Below, piece by piece: positions 5,884-14,500 of a DNA stretch of 64,000 nucleotides. Every line of letters starts with the position of its first letter. Position 1 is the first letter of the stretch. Under the pieces are notes generated by a model that worked only from the letters and a program-made list of their open reading frames with translations, searched no databases and was not told the DNA's origin. The DNA is from Chryseobacterium polytrichastri (lineage in GTDB: Bacteria > Bacteroidota > Bacteroidia > Flavobacteriales > Weeksellaceae), in NCBI RefSeq assembly GCF_900142445.1, contig NZ_FRAV01000010.1, positions 62,001 through 126,000 of the forward strand, written 5' to 3'. Made by a program: the position numbers and the translations under genes.

Positions 5884-8520
5884 TTAGAAGTTGAATGATA
5901 ATGTTGCAGACCATGTTCTTCCGAATCCGAAATAAACTTGGTTTTGTTGGCTAACTCCATTCCAATTTCCTGCTGCTTGATAAGCTGCATAGTTTGTAGT
6001 AAGTTGCGCAGCAGTAAGATTTGAATTAATGGCTCCATACTCTGCTTTAGTAAGGTTTGCAAGGGTATTGGTATTTGATTCAGAAATATAAATTTTATCC
6101 AATACATTATATACGTTTCCTCTTATAGTAAAGTATTGTTTAGGATCTTTTAATTTAATTTTAAAAGTAACCCCTAAATCTACTAAACCAAATGTAGGAA
6201 GTTTTAGTGCACCTTTCTCTCCAGAAGCTTCATTTTGGAAGCTGATAGGGTTTACGTTAGCATAAAGATTTTTGATCCCTCTATACATCCCATCAAATGA
6301 GAACCAGTTTGTAGGTTTGAATGTAAATCCTGCAGCAGCAGTAAATTGTGCTGAGCTACCAACCTTTACTTTGTCTAGGTATAATGTTGTTGTCGGCGCA
6401 TTATTTAAATTAATAGGATCGTTAGTTTCTGTAAAAAGATTACTTGCAGCATTACCTTTATAATACCAGTCACCCATTGATAACATACCAGTTAAAGATA
6501 ACATTTTGTGTACATTAGCAGTTGCGTCAATTTCAATACCTTGGTGAATTTCAGTAATACCTTGAATGTTAGCATAAGCATTATTGTAAACAGTACCTGA
6601 ATTAGGATCTGTAAAATTAATACCTGTTCTTCTTAAGAACCTATCTTTCCAAGAAGTTCTGTAAAGGTTAACGTTAGCATTGAATATTCCTGATCTGAAA
6701 CCATATCCTAATTCAATTCCAAAGATTTTTTCATTGGTCAAGTTAGGGTTAAGTAAGTTTTTGTTGTTTGGATATACAGAGTTTAAAAACGGCTGTTTAG
6801 AGTAATATCCGATATTAGCAAAAACATTATGGTGCTCATCAATATTATAGTTTGTTCCAGCTTTTATATTGTAACCAAGGATGTTTTTAAATCCTGTTTT
6901 TTCATATAGTACAGGGTTAGTAGCTGTCGGTTGATTTGTAGGGCTTACTAACGTTCCATTAAGAAGAGATTGTCCATCTACGATAAAGTGATCAATTCTT
7001 TGGAAAGCTTGATTAGAAATAGCACCTTGTACGAAAGCTGATAATTTATCATTGGTATATTCTAACTGGCCAAATCCACCATACCATAATACTTCTCCGT
7101 CATTATCAAAAGTAACCATATCATTAATATTGTTCACTTTTCCTCCAAATGGATTCCATGATGGTTTTGGATCAAATGTGTTAGAAACAATATTATAAGG
7201 TAAATTTTTGTTTCCAGTGTCTTTAAATCCGCTAGCTCCTAATAAATTTGAAATTAATTGATAATGATAACCATAATAGTATCTTGCGTCAATACCTACA
7301 GAGAAATTTAAGTTATCATTAATTTTATGGTTGAAACTAGAAATTGCACCAAACCAGTTGTGAGAGTTTACTGATGAAACCTGAGCAATTGTGTTTGCAC
7401 TAGGGGTGGTTGCATTAACAGGTGTTGCTGCATTTCCAGCAAAAATAGGATCCCAGTTAATTTGACCGTCAGCAGTTTTGAAACTAGGATCATTATATGA
7501 TTTTGTACCTAGTTTTCCTACGTTTCCGTTTACACCACCACCTCTACCAAAAGAAGCATAAAATACAGTGTTTAATCTTGATTTTTCAGAAATATTCCAA
7601 TCCCAGTTAAGAGATAAAACAGGTTTGTGGTAGTAGTTACTTCTATTAGATAATTCTTCACCATTTCTGTATCCCCAATCTGGATTGTATTTTCTATTTG
7701 GTTCACCATTTTGGCCTCCATATTTAAAATAATCAGACATTGGAACGAATGTGAATCTGTTGTTGTGCCATTGAGGAGCTCCAGTAATTGTAAATTGGAA
7801 TTCGTGCTTACCTCCTGGTTTCTTATAGCCTAATGCAAAGTAATAGTTGTATGCTTCGAAATCTGTTCCGTTAGCATATGTAGAACCTGCTGTTCTGCTC
7901 ATTAAGAATGAAGAAGACCATCCGTTAGCAGATTTTCCTGTATTATATGCAAAAAGTGTTTTTAAATAATCGTCATTTCCAACTCCAAGAGAAATGGTTC
8001 CTCCTTGTTTTTTATCAGCAGCTCTTGTTAAGATATTTACAGTTCCTCCAACAGAAGCAATAGCTAATTTAGAAGATCCTAAACCTCTCTGTACCTGCAT
8101 AGCAGAAGTCACATCAGACATACCTGCCCAGTTAGACCAATATACAGCTCCTGATTCCATATCGTTCACAGGAACACCATTAATCATCACTGCAATATTT
8201 CTTTGATCAAAACCTCTAATGTTAAGTTTCCCTTCACCGAAACCACCACCTCCTTTAACTGCATAAACAGAAGGTGTAGTATTTAAAATTTCAGGAAATT
8301 CTTGGTTTCCTAATTTTTCAACAATTTGTGCTTCTTTGATTGTCGAAACAGCAACTGGTGTTTTTCTATCTTTTGCGATATCCGCAACACCTGTTAGTAT
8401 CACTTCTTCAATGTCTTTGGATTTTGTTTTAGTAGAATCCTGAACTTGTTGAGCGTAATAGACGCTAGCTGTAGATAAAGTAATTATCGCAGTTAACATC
8501 GATTTGTTGATTAATTTCAT
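5884..8520 (-). CDS. TonB-dependent outer-membrane receptor
   Basis: An 878-residue outer-membrane beta-barrel transporter. A signal peptide (MKLINKSMLTAIITLSTASV, cleavage near YYAQQ) precedes a short TonB-box-like region and a plug domain at about residues 50-175. The plug contains LNIRGFDQRNIAVMINGVPV and VQRGLGSSKLAIASVGGTVN, both typical. The rest is an aromatic-rich barrel ending in WSATLSFNF, a C-terminal beta-signal with a terminal Phe. It lacks the N-terminal carboxypeptidase-like domain and has no SusD partner, so it resembles FecA-type siderophore or metal receptors more than a glycan-uptake SusC. The substrate cannot be read from the sequence. It is a single-gene unit with its own terminator. 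Confidence 0.93.
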   Translation of the reverse strand: MKLINKSMLTAIITLSTASVYYAQQVQDSTKTKSKDIEEVILTGVADIAKDRKTPVAVSTIKEAQIVEKLGNQEFPEILNTTPSVYAVKGGGGFGEGKLNIRGFDQRNIAVMINGVPVNDMESGAVYWSNWAGMSDVTSAMQVQRGLGSSKLAIASVGGTVNILTRAADKKQGGTISLGVGNDDYLKTLFAYNTGKSANGWSSSFLMSRTAGSTYANGTDFEAYNYYFALGYKKPGGKHEFQFTITGAPQWHNNRFTFVPMSDYFKYGGQNGEPNRKYNPDWGYRNGEELSNRSNYYHKPVLSLNWDWNISEKSRLNTVFYASFGRGGGVNGNVGKLGTKSYNDPSFKTADGQINWDPIFAGNAATPVNATTPSANTIAQVSSVNSHNWFGAISSFNHKINDNLNFSVGIDARYYYGYHYQLISNLLGASGFKDTGNKNLPYNIVSNTFDPKPSWNPFGGKVNNINDMVTFDNDGEVLWYGGFGQLEYTNDKLSAFVQGAISNQAFQRIDHFIVDGQSLLNGTLVSPTNQPTATNPVLYEKTGFKNILGYNIKAGTNYNIDEHHNVFANIGYYSKQPFLNSVYPNNKNLLNPNLTNEKIFGIELGYGFRSGIFNANVNLYRTSWKDRFLRRTGINFTDPNSGTVYNNAYANIQGITEIHQGIEIDATANVHKMLSLTGMLSMGDWYYKGNAASNLFTETNDPINLNNAPTTTLYLDKVKVGSSAQFTAAAGFTFKPTNWFSFDGMYRGIKNLYANVNPISFQNEASGEKGALKLPTFGLVDLGVTFKIKLKDPKQYFTIRGNVYNVLDKIYISESNTNTLANLTKAEYGAINSNLTAAQLTTNYAAYQAAGNWNGVSQQNQVYFGFGRTWSATLSFNF

Positions 8521-8684
8521 AATCGTTAGTAATAGTTAGATTTAATTTTCTGCAAAATTGGCGAAATAAATTTTAACTAATATTAACTATATGTTAATTT
8601 TTACTGAATCTTAATAAGTTGTAAATTGTTGATTTTTAGTCGTTTAACTTAAAATTGAATTTTCATATGAAAAAAATCATATTA

Positions 8685-8727
8685 TTGTATTTTTAATAAA
8701 TAGGGGTGCTTTTTATTAAAAATACAA
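8685..8727. terminator. AT-rich perfect hairpin 3 bp beyond nadC stop
   Basis: A 16-bp perfect inverted repeat (8685-8700 against 8712-8727, TTGTATTTTTAATAAA and its complement) with an 11-nt loop. It lies directly after the nadC stop codon. The stem is almost all A/T, so it may stop transcription on either strand or protect the mRNA end rather than be a classic terminator. Confidence 0.55.
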
Positions 8728-8729
8728 CG

Positions 8730-9590
8730 CTATTTCACTGCTTTGAGGCTTAAATCGATATTCTCAGCTGAGTGAGTAAGGGCTCCTACAGAGATATAAG
8801 TCACTCCTGTAGTTGCAATTTCTTTTAACATTTCTCGGGTAATTCCTCCCGATGCTTCAGATTCGCAAGAGCCATTAATCATTTTTACAGCTTGCTTCAT
8901 CATTTTCACATTCATATTATCAAGCATAATTCGGTCAACTTTTGCTTTGATTGCTTCTTCAACCTCTTCAAGATTTCTGGTTTCAACCTCAATCTTTAAT
9001 TTCTTTTTATTTTTTTTGATGTAATCTTTTGCCATTTTCACGGCATTAGTTATGCTTCCATTATAATCGATGTGGTTGTCTTTCAGCATGATCATGTCGT
9101 AAAGACCGTATCTGTGATTGGTTCCTCCACCAATTGCCACTGCCCATTTTTCACAAACTCTGAAATTGGGAGTTGTTTTTCTAGTGTCTAATAATTTAGT
9201 TTTTGTGCCAACCAATCTAGAATCCCAGTCATTGGTAAGGGTTGCGATCCCGCTCATTCTTTGCATGCAATTAAGAATCAATCTTTCTGTAGAAAGTATA
9301 GATCTTGCACTTCCGGTTACAATAAGCGCGATGTCTCCAACTTTTGCGGGAGTTCCATCTTTAATGAAAACCTCAACCTTTAAGTTTTTATCAAAAGTTT
9401 TGAAAATAATTTCAGCCAATTCTACACCCGCCAAAATACAGTTTTGCTTTACTAAAAGTTTTGCACTTTGTTCCAAGTCTTTCGGAATAGTAGAGAGGGT
9501 AGAGTGATCTCCATCCTGAATGTCTTCTTCTAAAGCATTCTTTATGAATTGTTTTAAAACTTTATCTGTAACGTAAGCTGGTCTTTTCAT
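8730..9590 (-). CDS. nadC: Nicotinate-nucleotide pyrophosphorylase (carboxylating)
   Basis: A 286-residue quinolinate phosphoribosyltransferase. It joins quinolinate and PRPP to nicotinate mononucleotide with loss of CO2, in de novo NAD synthesis. Characteristic segments are LDTRKTTPNFR, GGGTNHRYGLYDMIMLKDNH, the acidic EVET, and the C-terminal ASGGI and ISVGALTHS phosphate-binding loops. Length is normal. It follows, after 10 bp, a small gene of unknown function and then nadB upstream, so the three genes form an operon. nadA (quinolinate synthase) is not in this window. Confidence 0.97.
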   Translation of the reverse strand: MKRPAYVTDKVLKQFIKNALEEDIQDGDHSTLSTIPKDLEQSAKLLVKQNCILAGVELAEIIFKTFDKNLKVEVFIKDGTPAKVGDIALIVTGSARSILSTERLILNCMQRMSGIATLTNDWDSRLVGTKTKLLDTRKTTPNFRVCEKWAVAIGGGTNHRYGLYDMIMLKDNHIDYNGSITNAVKMAKDYIKKNKKKLKIEVETRNLEEVEEAIKAKVDRIMLDNMNVKMMKQAVKMINGSCESEASGGITREMLKEIATTGVTYISVGALTHSAENIDLSLKAVK

Positions 9591-9600
9591 ATTTTTAATT

Positions 9601-10242
9601 TTAATAATAAAAGGAAGATCTTTTTCCGAATAATAAGTCGTGGATGATGAAGAGCAAAATTACTTCATTTTCTTTAGCTTTTATTTTTCCGAACTCTATT
9701 TTGTTTTTTATTCTAATATTATCTTGGTTGGGACCTGTAAATTCTATTAAATATTCACCTTGAGCTCTATATGAATTAGGGTTTTCCGAATAGAAAAAAT
9801 ATTTCCAACTAAAATCTTTCCAGTCATATTCCTGATTATGAAAAAGGATTTTGCCTTTGTTAAATTGCAAAATAGGATGCTGAAGATTGTTAATGTAATA
9901 AAAAGTTAAAGGAAGTTTATTGTCATTAATAATTTCATCCAAATCAAATTTATCTTTTCCGAAATAATAAGGTTTTCCTATATCAAGAATATTACATAAT
10001 AAATTCAAAGGAAGCGGATGTTTTGTTTTAGAAATAATTATTTTCTTTAAATAATTAAAAAAATCTCTTCCAAAGCATATAGCAACAATTCCTAATATCC
10101 ATGCTACAAGATCGCTTGAATCTTCAAATTTAAAAACATATAATAGAATACTGAAAATTCCTAAAATCATTAATACAATTAATACTCTTAGAAAATATAA
10201 AAGATTGATAATTGTAAGAATTCTCAGACTGAATATTTCCAT
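9601..10242 (-). CDS. Hypothetical membrane-anchored protein in the NAD operon
   Basis: A 213-residue protein with two hydrophobic helices near the N-terminus (about residues 8-36 and 43-62) and a soluble C-terminal part rich in Lys, Asp, Phe and Tyr. I recognise no family. It sits between nadB (23 bp upstream) and nadC (10 bp downstream) in the same direction, so it is co-transcribed with the NAD genes. The C-terminal domain has the look of a beta-rich fold, with short alternating hydrophobic strands. A link to NAD synthesis rests only on position; it may be an insertion specific to this lineage. Confidence 0.65.
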   Translation of the reverse strand: MEIFSLRILTIINLLYFLRVLIVLMILGIFSILLYVFKFEDSSDLVAWILGIVAICFGRDFFNYLKKIIISKTKHPLPLNLLCNILDIGKPYYFGKDKFDLDEIINDNKLPLTFYYINNLQHPILQFNKGKILFHNQEYDWKDFSWKYFFYSENPNSYRAQGEYLIEFTGPNQDNIRIKNKIEFGKIKAKENEVILLFIIHDLLFGKRSSFYY

Positions 10243-10265
10243 TGATTCTTGCGTTTAAACTCTTT

Positions 10266-11837
10266 TTAAGCTAAATCTTTATTATAAAACGCTCCTTTGT
10301 TCTCCGTCATTTCCATAGATTGGGTGATGATGAGGTGAGCAACGGTTGTTAAATTTCTTAGTTCTGATAATTGTGGCGAAAGAATGGAGTAGTGGTAGAT
10401 TTCATCTACAGCCGCAGCAATTTCCTGATGCTTTTGTAAAGCCATAGCTAAACGTTTGTTGCTTCTTACGATTCCCACAAGGTCGCTCATCATTTCCTGA
10501 AGTTGTTTTCTTAGGTAGCTTACGATTACCATTTCATCCATGATATTCATTCCTTCTTCATCCCATTCAGGGACTGCTTTTAAATCATCAAAGTTGAAAT
10601 TATTTTCATTTAATAGCGTCATTGTTTTCATAGCAGCATTGTGTCCGAAAACTAAACCTTCTAATAAGGAGTTGGAAGCTAGTCTGTTGGCTCCATGTAG
10701 TCCTGAGTTGGTACATTCACCAACTGCAAAAAGATTTTTAATGGATGATTGCCCGTCTTTGTCAACTTCAATTCCGCCCATCAAATAATGGCAAGCCGGA
10801 ACTACGGGAATCAATTGAGTAAAAGGATCAATTGCTTCTTCTCTGCATTTTTTATAAATATTGGGGAAGTGTTCCAAGAATTTTTCATGATCCATATCCC
10901 GGCAATCTAAGCCGACAAATTCATCACCTGAAACTTTCATTTCATTATCAATAGCTCTTGCGACAATATCTCTTGAGGCTAATTCTTCACGTTCATCATA
11001 TTTGTGCATGAATTTTTCCCCTCTTTTAGTTCTTAATTTTGCACCATCTCCACGAACTGCTTCTGAAATTAAAAATAACATTCCATCAATTTTACTATAC
11101 AAAGCTGTGGGATGAAACTGATAATACTGCATATTGGAAACCTGACCTTTCGCACGGGCTACAAATGCAATTCCGTCTCCTGTTGCAATTTTAGGATTGG
11201 TTGTGTTTTTATAAACATGTCCGGCACCGCCTGTTGCTACCAAAGTAATTTTTGAAGTAATTTTTTTGATAGTTTTAGATTTTTCATCTAAAATGTAGGC
11301 TCCGTAGCAATGGATATCTCCTGTATTTAATTCTTTTCCGGGAACGTGGTGTTGCGTAATGATATCAATTACATAATGATGATCTAAGATCTCAATATTC
11401 GGACTTTTATTAGCGGTCTCCAAAAGAGCTCTTTCAATCTCAAAGCCGGTAATATCTTTATGATGAACAATTCTGTTTTCGGTATGGCCGCCTTCTCTTC
11501 CTAAAGCAAATTCACCATTTTTTTTGTCAAAGTTGGCACCCCATTCTACGATCTCGTTGAATCTTGCAGGAGCTTCCCTTACCACCATTTCTACAACATC
11601 ATGTTTGTTTTCTCCGTCTCCGGCACGCATAGTATCCTCGATGTGCTTTTCAAAATTATCATTCTTGGAATCTGTGACTACCGCTAAACCGCCTTGTGCA
11701 TATTTGGTATTGCTTTCATCTTCATCAGATTTCGTTACTATAATTATTTTGGCATCAGGGAGTTGCTCAGAAACTTTTATGGCATAAGAAAGTCCCGAGA
11801 TACCGGAACCAATTACTAATACATCCGCTTTTATCAT
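10266..11837 (-). CDS. nadB: L-aspartate oxidase
   Basis: A 523-residue flavoprotein that oxidises L-aspartate to iminoaspartate, the first step of de novo NAD synthesis. The N-terminal FAD-binding motif is VLVIGSGISGLSYAIKV, followed by SNTKYAQGGLAVV, where the fumarate reductase/aspartate oxidase family binds flavin and substrate. Further family segments are REGGHTENRIVHHKD, QFHPTAL, EAVRGDGAKL and GANRLASNSLLEGLVFG. The C-terminal helical domain is complete. It lies upstream of the unknown gene and nadC in one operon. Confidence 0.97.
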   Translation of the reverse strand: MIKADVLVIGSGISGLSYAIKVSEQLPDAKIIIVTKSDEDESNTKYAQGGLAVVTDSKNDNFEKHIEDTMRAGDGENKHDVVEMVVREAPARFNEIVEWGANFDKKNGEFALGREGGHTENRIVHHKDITGFEIERALLETANKSPNIEILDHHYVIDIITQHHVPGKELNTGDIHCYGAYILDEKSKTIKKITSKITLVATGGAGHVYKNTTNPKIATGDGIAFVARAKGQVSNMQYYQFHPTALYSKIDGMLFLISEAVRGDGAKLRTKRGEKFMHKYDEREELASRDIVARAIDNEMKVSGDEFVGLDCRDMDHEKFLEHFPNIYKKCREEAIDPFTQLIPVVPACHYLMGGIEVDKDGQSSIKNLFAVGECTNSGLHGANRLASNSLLEGLVFGHNAAMKTMTLLNENNFNFDDLKAVPEWDEEGMNIMDEMVIVSYLRKQLQEMMSDLVGIVRSNKRLAMALQKHQEIAAAVDEIYHYSILSPQLSELRNLTTVAHLIITQSMEMTENKGAFYNKDLA

Positions 11838-11868
11838 ATGCTTACTTTAGGTACAATCGTCTAAATAA

Positions 11869-12495
11869 TTAAATAAATTTAAACAATTTTTCGTTTGGTT
11901 TTCTTACTTTTTTCATGTGTTGGAAATGATCTTCCTCAGAACGGTAACCTAATGCTAGGGTAACGGTCACTTTTTCTGTTTCAGGATCGATGTTTAGAAT
12001 TTCTTCAATAACATCCTGACGGTAGCCTTCCATAGGACAGGTGTCAACATTTTCTATAGCAGCAGCGTACATTAAATTCGCTAGCACGATATACGATTGT
12101 TTTTCTGCCCAGTTGAAAATTTCATCATTGTTTTTTTGAGTAATATGCTGATTGATACTTTTTTTGAAAAGGTCAAGGTTCGCTAACGGAACATTTCTTA
12201 CTTCAGAAATATGATTGAAATAACCTTGAATATAGTTTTCTCCGATTGCCTTTTTTGAAATAATAACAATCAAATGAGAGCATGTAGATATTTGTGATGG
12301 ATTATAAAATGCAGGAATTAATTTTTGCTTCATTTCTTCACTTTCCACCACTGTAATTTTGTAGGGTTGAAGGCCAAGCGAACTTGCAGACAGCTTTCCT
12401 GACTCAAGAATGTTATGAAGGGTTTCTTGAGGAATAATTTCGGCATTGAATTTTTTTACAGAATACCTTCTGCTTAAAGCTTCCAAATAATTCAT
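11869..12495 (-). CDS. Nitroreductase-family NAD(P)H-dependent oxidoreductase
   Basis: A 208-residue FMN-dependent reductase of the NfsB type. The N-terminus (EALSRRYSVKKFN) carries the RRSVRxF-like FMN-phosphate motif, and SSLGLQPYKITVVES is the usual SSxNxQPW-type segment. CPMEGYRQDVIEEIL and TVTLALGYRSEED, later in the chain, complete the pattern. Likely substrates are quinones or nitro compounds; the natural one is unknown. A TAAATTTG element ends 4 nt before the ATG, predicting a leaderless mRNA. It lies 31 bp upstream of nadB on the same strand, so read-through into the NAD operon is possible. Confidence 0.92.
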   Translation of the reverse strand: MNYLEALSRRYSVKKFNAEIIPQETLHNILESGKLSASSLGLQPYKITVVESEEMKQKLIPAFYNPSQISTCSHLIVIISKKAIGENYIQGYFNHISEVRNVPLANLDLFKKSINQHITQKNNDEIFNWAEKQSYIVLANLMYAAAIENVDTCPMEGYRQDVIEEILNIDPETEKVTVTLALGYRSEEDHFQHMKKVRKPNEKLFKFI

Positions 12496-12499
12496 ATCA

Positions 12500-12507
12500 C
12501 AAATTTA
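12500..12507 (-). promoter_or_regulatory. -7 element TAAATTTG for the nitroreductase, predicted leaderless
   Basis: A perfect TAnnTTTG match with only 4 nt between its last base and the ATG, so the predicted RNA start falls at the start codon. No convincing -33 element was seen. Confidence 0.55.
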
Positions 12508-12701
12508 AGGATAGAATGTGAATAAAAATGCTTTACAATGAAATATCTGCTCGTTAAAAGGTATAGCTATTTCTAATTTGGAATAAAAATGAATACTTTT
12601 TTTATTAGTAATGAAAAGTTAACAGAAATTTAACAGGGAGTAATATTCCCTATGTGTTGAAAAAAACATATTTTTAGTTAATCATAATACATTTTAAAAA
12701 T

Positions 12702-12989
12702 ATGCAAAAGAAAAAAATCAAAAAACTGGAAATTAAGAAAGAAGATATTCTTAATTTATCTAATGACGAAGCTCAAAGAGTAATAGGAGGAGGTGCTAAT
12801 ACAAATACTCCTTCTAATGACTGCAGTACAGAATGGTGTACTAAAAGTGGTTGTGACGGAGGTGATACCGATCCTTGTAGTGTTGTTATAGGTGATACTG
12901 ACCTTTGTGGTGTGAGTGATAATTGTCAATCAGGATGGTGTCAAACAGGTTTTACACAAGATGTTGCACCTGAATGTAATAGGACCTAG
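12702..12989 (+). CDS. Class I lanthipeptide precursor (double-glycine leader, Cys-rich acidic core)
   Basis: A 95-residue RiPP precursor. The Lys-rich leader ends LNLSNDEAQRVIGGG, which fits the double-glycine consensus read by C39 peptidases (LSxxE..xxIxGG), with cleavage expected after Gly30. The core of about 65 residues has 8 Cys and about 15 Ser/Thr, suited to dehydration by LanB and cyclisation by LanC, both encoded downstream. It contains an internal repeat (GDTDPC and GDTDLC) and is notably acidic with hardly any Lys or Arg, unlike cationic nisin-type lantibiotics. The gene stands first in the locus, separated by 292 bp that include a hairpin. The mature structure and activity cannot be predicted. 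Confidence 0.88.
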   Translation: MQKKKIKKLEIKKEDILNLSNDEAQRVIGGGANTNTPSNDCSTEWCTKSGCDGGDTDPCSVVIGDTDLCGVSDNCQSGWCQTGFTQDVAPECNRT

Positions 12990-13000
12990 AGAATAAATTA

Positions 13001-13045
13001 TTATCCTTAATGATTGTTTAAAGTTAAAATAGTTATTAAGGATAA
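13001..13045 (+). promoter_or_regulatory. Hairpin after the lanthipeptide precursor, possible attenuator
   Basis: An 11-bp perfect inverted repeat: TTATCCTTAAT at 13001-13011 and its complement at 13035-13045, with a 23-nt AT-rich loop. It starts 11 nt after the precursor stop. There is no long T-run behind it, so partial termination or mRNA-end stabilisation is more likely than full termination. Either would raise precursor levels over the enzymes. Confidence 0.5.
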
Positions 13046-13281
13046 AATTTAATATTTTTTAATAAAAGATAAATTTAGGTGTATTGTAATTGGTCGATTG
13101 CCAACTGTTAGAAAAAATAGATAAAAATTTATGTGAGTTGTGGTCGAGTAGTGAAAGGGATGCCTGTACTATATGAGATGGATTTATAAAAACTTGATAA
13201 TAAGATATTCAAATTAGATTATATATTAAGGATGGCATAATTGAATTGTTATCCTTTTTTAGTATGATTAGATAAAAAAAG

Positions 13282-14481
13282 ATGGAAACTATTTTAAAGG
13301 AATTAGAGCATATCAAAGCAAAAACGAGCTTATACATAAATAAAAACCGGTATAAAAGTGGATTATTGGATGATTTAGGAGGATTAAGTTTGTTTTCTTT
13401 TTATTACGGTCGTGAGTTTGATGATGTTGATAGTTTGAATAAAGGTGAAGAATTAACCAATGATATTATTCTAAATATAAATACTAGTCTTAAGCGAGGT
13501 GATTTTAAATATAGTAGCGGAGCCACTGGATTTGCATGGCTTTTAAAATTCTTTAATAAAGAAGGCTTTGTTGATTTTGAGACTGAGGATGTATTGTCTG
13601 ATCTGGATGAAATTATTTACAATTTTGCTATTATAGAATTAGATAAAGGAAAGTTTGATTTTCTTCATGGTGCCATGGGGGTGCTACATTATTTTTTAAC
13701 TGATGCCAAGGACCTGAATGACTATGCAAAAGGTATTATTTCTAAACTACATTCTATTGTAGAATATACTCCTGAAGGAAAAATGTATTGGCCTTTTTTT
13801 GGAATTACTGACCCTAACAAGCTTGAGAAATCTATTAATTTTGGTCTCGCTCATGGTCAACCGGCGGTTGTATCAATCCTGTCAAAAGCATATAGATTAA
13901 GTCCTGACAATACTATACTGAAGGAATTGATTGAGAATACAACAAAAACAATTATAGATTATAAGTATCAAGATAAAAGGAATTCTCTTTATCCATCTAC
14001 AGTACATACGTTGCAAAACTCAAGCTATTACTCTAAAGGCTCAAGAATGGGTTGGTGCTATGGTGATTTGGGCATTGCTGTAGCTTTATGGGATGTGGGA
14101 GAAATATTGGAAAATGATTCTATTCAATTAGAAGCATTAGAATGTATAAAAAAATCAGCTTTACGAAGGGATCTTCAGGACGGATTTGTAAGAGATGCTG
14201 CTATTTGTCATGGCTCAGCAGGTATTATGTATATTTTTAACAAGTTTAGTCTTTTGGATAACGGGAACAAGTATAAAGATGAAGTAGAATACTGGAAAAA
14301 TATCTCTGTTAATTTACTGAATACGAATAATGATAAGTTGGTTACAGGTCATTGTGCCTGGAATAATAATACAGGTCATTATGATGATTTTGGATTTTTG
14401 CAGGGAATAAGTGGTGTGGGACTTTCTTTTTTATCCTTAATCAATCCTGAAATTAAGTGGGGGGAGGTTCTACTTATGTAA
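13282..14481 (+). CDS. Lanthionine synthetase C-like cyclase (LanC)
   Basis: A 399-residue LanC-family zinc enzyme that adds cysteine thiols to dehydrated Ser/Thr, forming the thioether rings of the lanthipeptide. The zinc ligands are visible as Cys259 in GWCYGDLG and Cys309-His310 in CHGSAG. The active-site motif NFGLAHGQ supplies His191. Repeated Gly-rich turns (HGAMGVL, GISGVGLSF) mark the toroidal alpha/alpha barrel. It precedes the lanB gene by 19 bp and follows the precursor after a 292-bp leader region, so lanC, lanB and the transporter gene form one transcription unit. Confidence 0.93.
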   Translation: METILKELEHIKAKTSLYINKNRYKSGLLDDLGGLSLFSFYYGREFDDVDSLNKGEELTNDIILNINTSLKRGDFKYSSGATGFAWLLKFFNKEGFVDFETEDVLSDLDEIIYNFAIIELDKGKFDFLHGAMGVLHYFLTDAKDLNDYAKGIISKLHSIVEYTPEGKMYWPFFGITDPNKLEKSINFGLAHGQPAVVSILSKAYRLSPDNTILKELIENTTKTIIDYKYQDKRNSLYPSTVHTLQNSSYYSKGSRMGWCYGDLGIAVALWDVGEILENDSIQLEALECIKKSALRRDLQDGFVRDAAICHGSAGIMYIFNKFSLLDNGNKYKDEVEYWKNISVNLLNTNNDKLVTGHCAWNNNTGHYDDFGFLQGISGVGLSFLSLINPEIKWGEVLLM

Positions 14482-14500
14482 TTTTAAATTAAATTTAAAT

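Noticed and set aside
5884..8520. TonB receptor as a SusC-type glycan importer
   Set aside because: There is no SusD gene next to it and no N-terminal carboxypeptidase-like domain.
12702..12989. Precursor as a thiopeptide or sactipeptide
   Set aside because: The locus has full-length LanB and LanC and no YcaO or radical SAM gene, which fits class I lanthipeptides.
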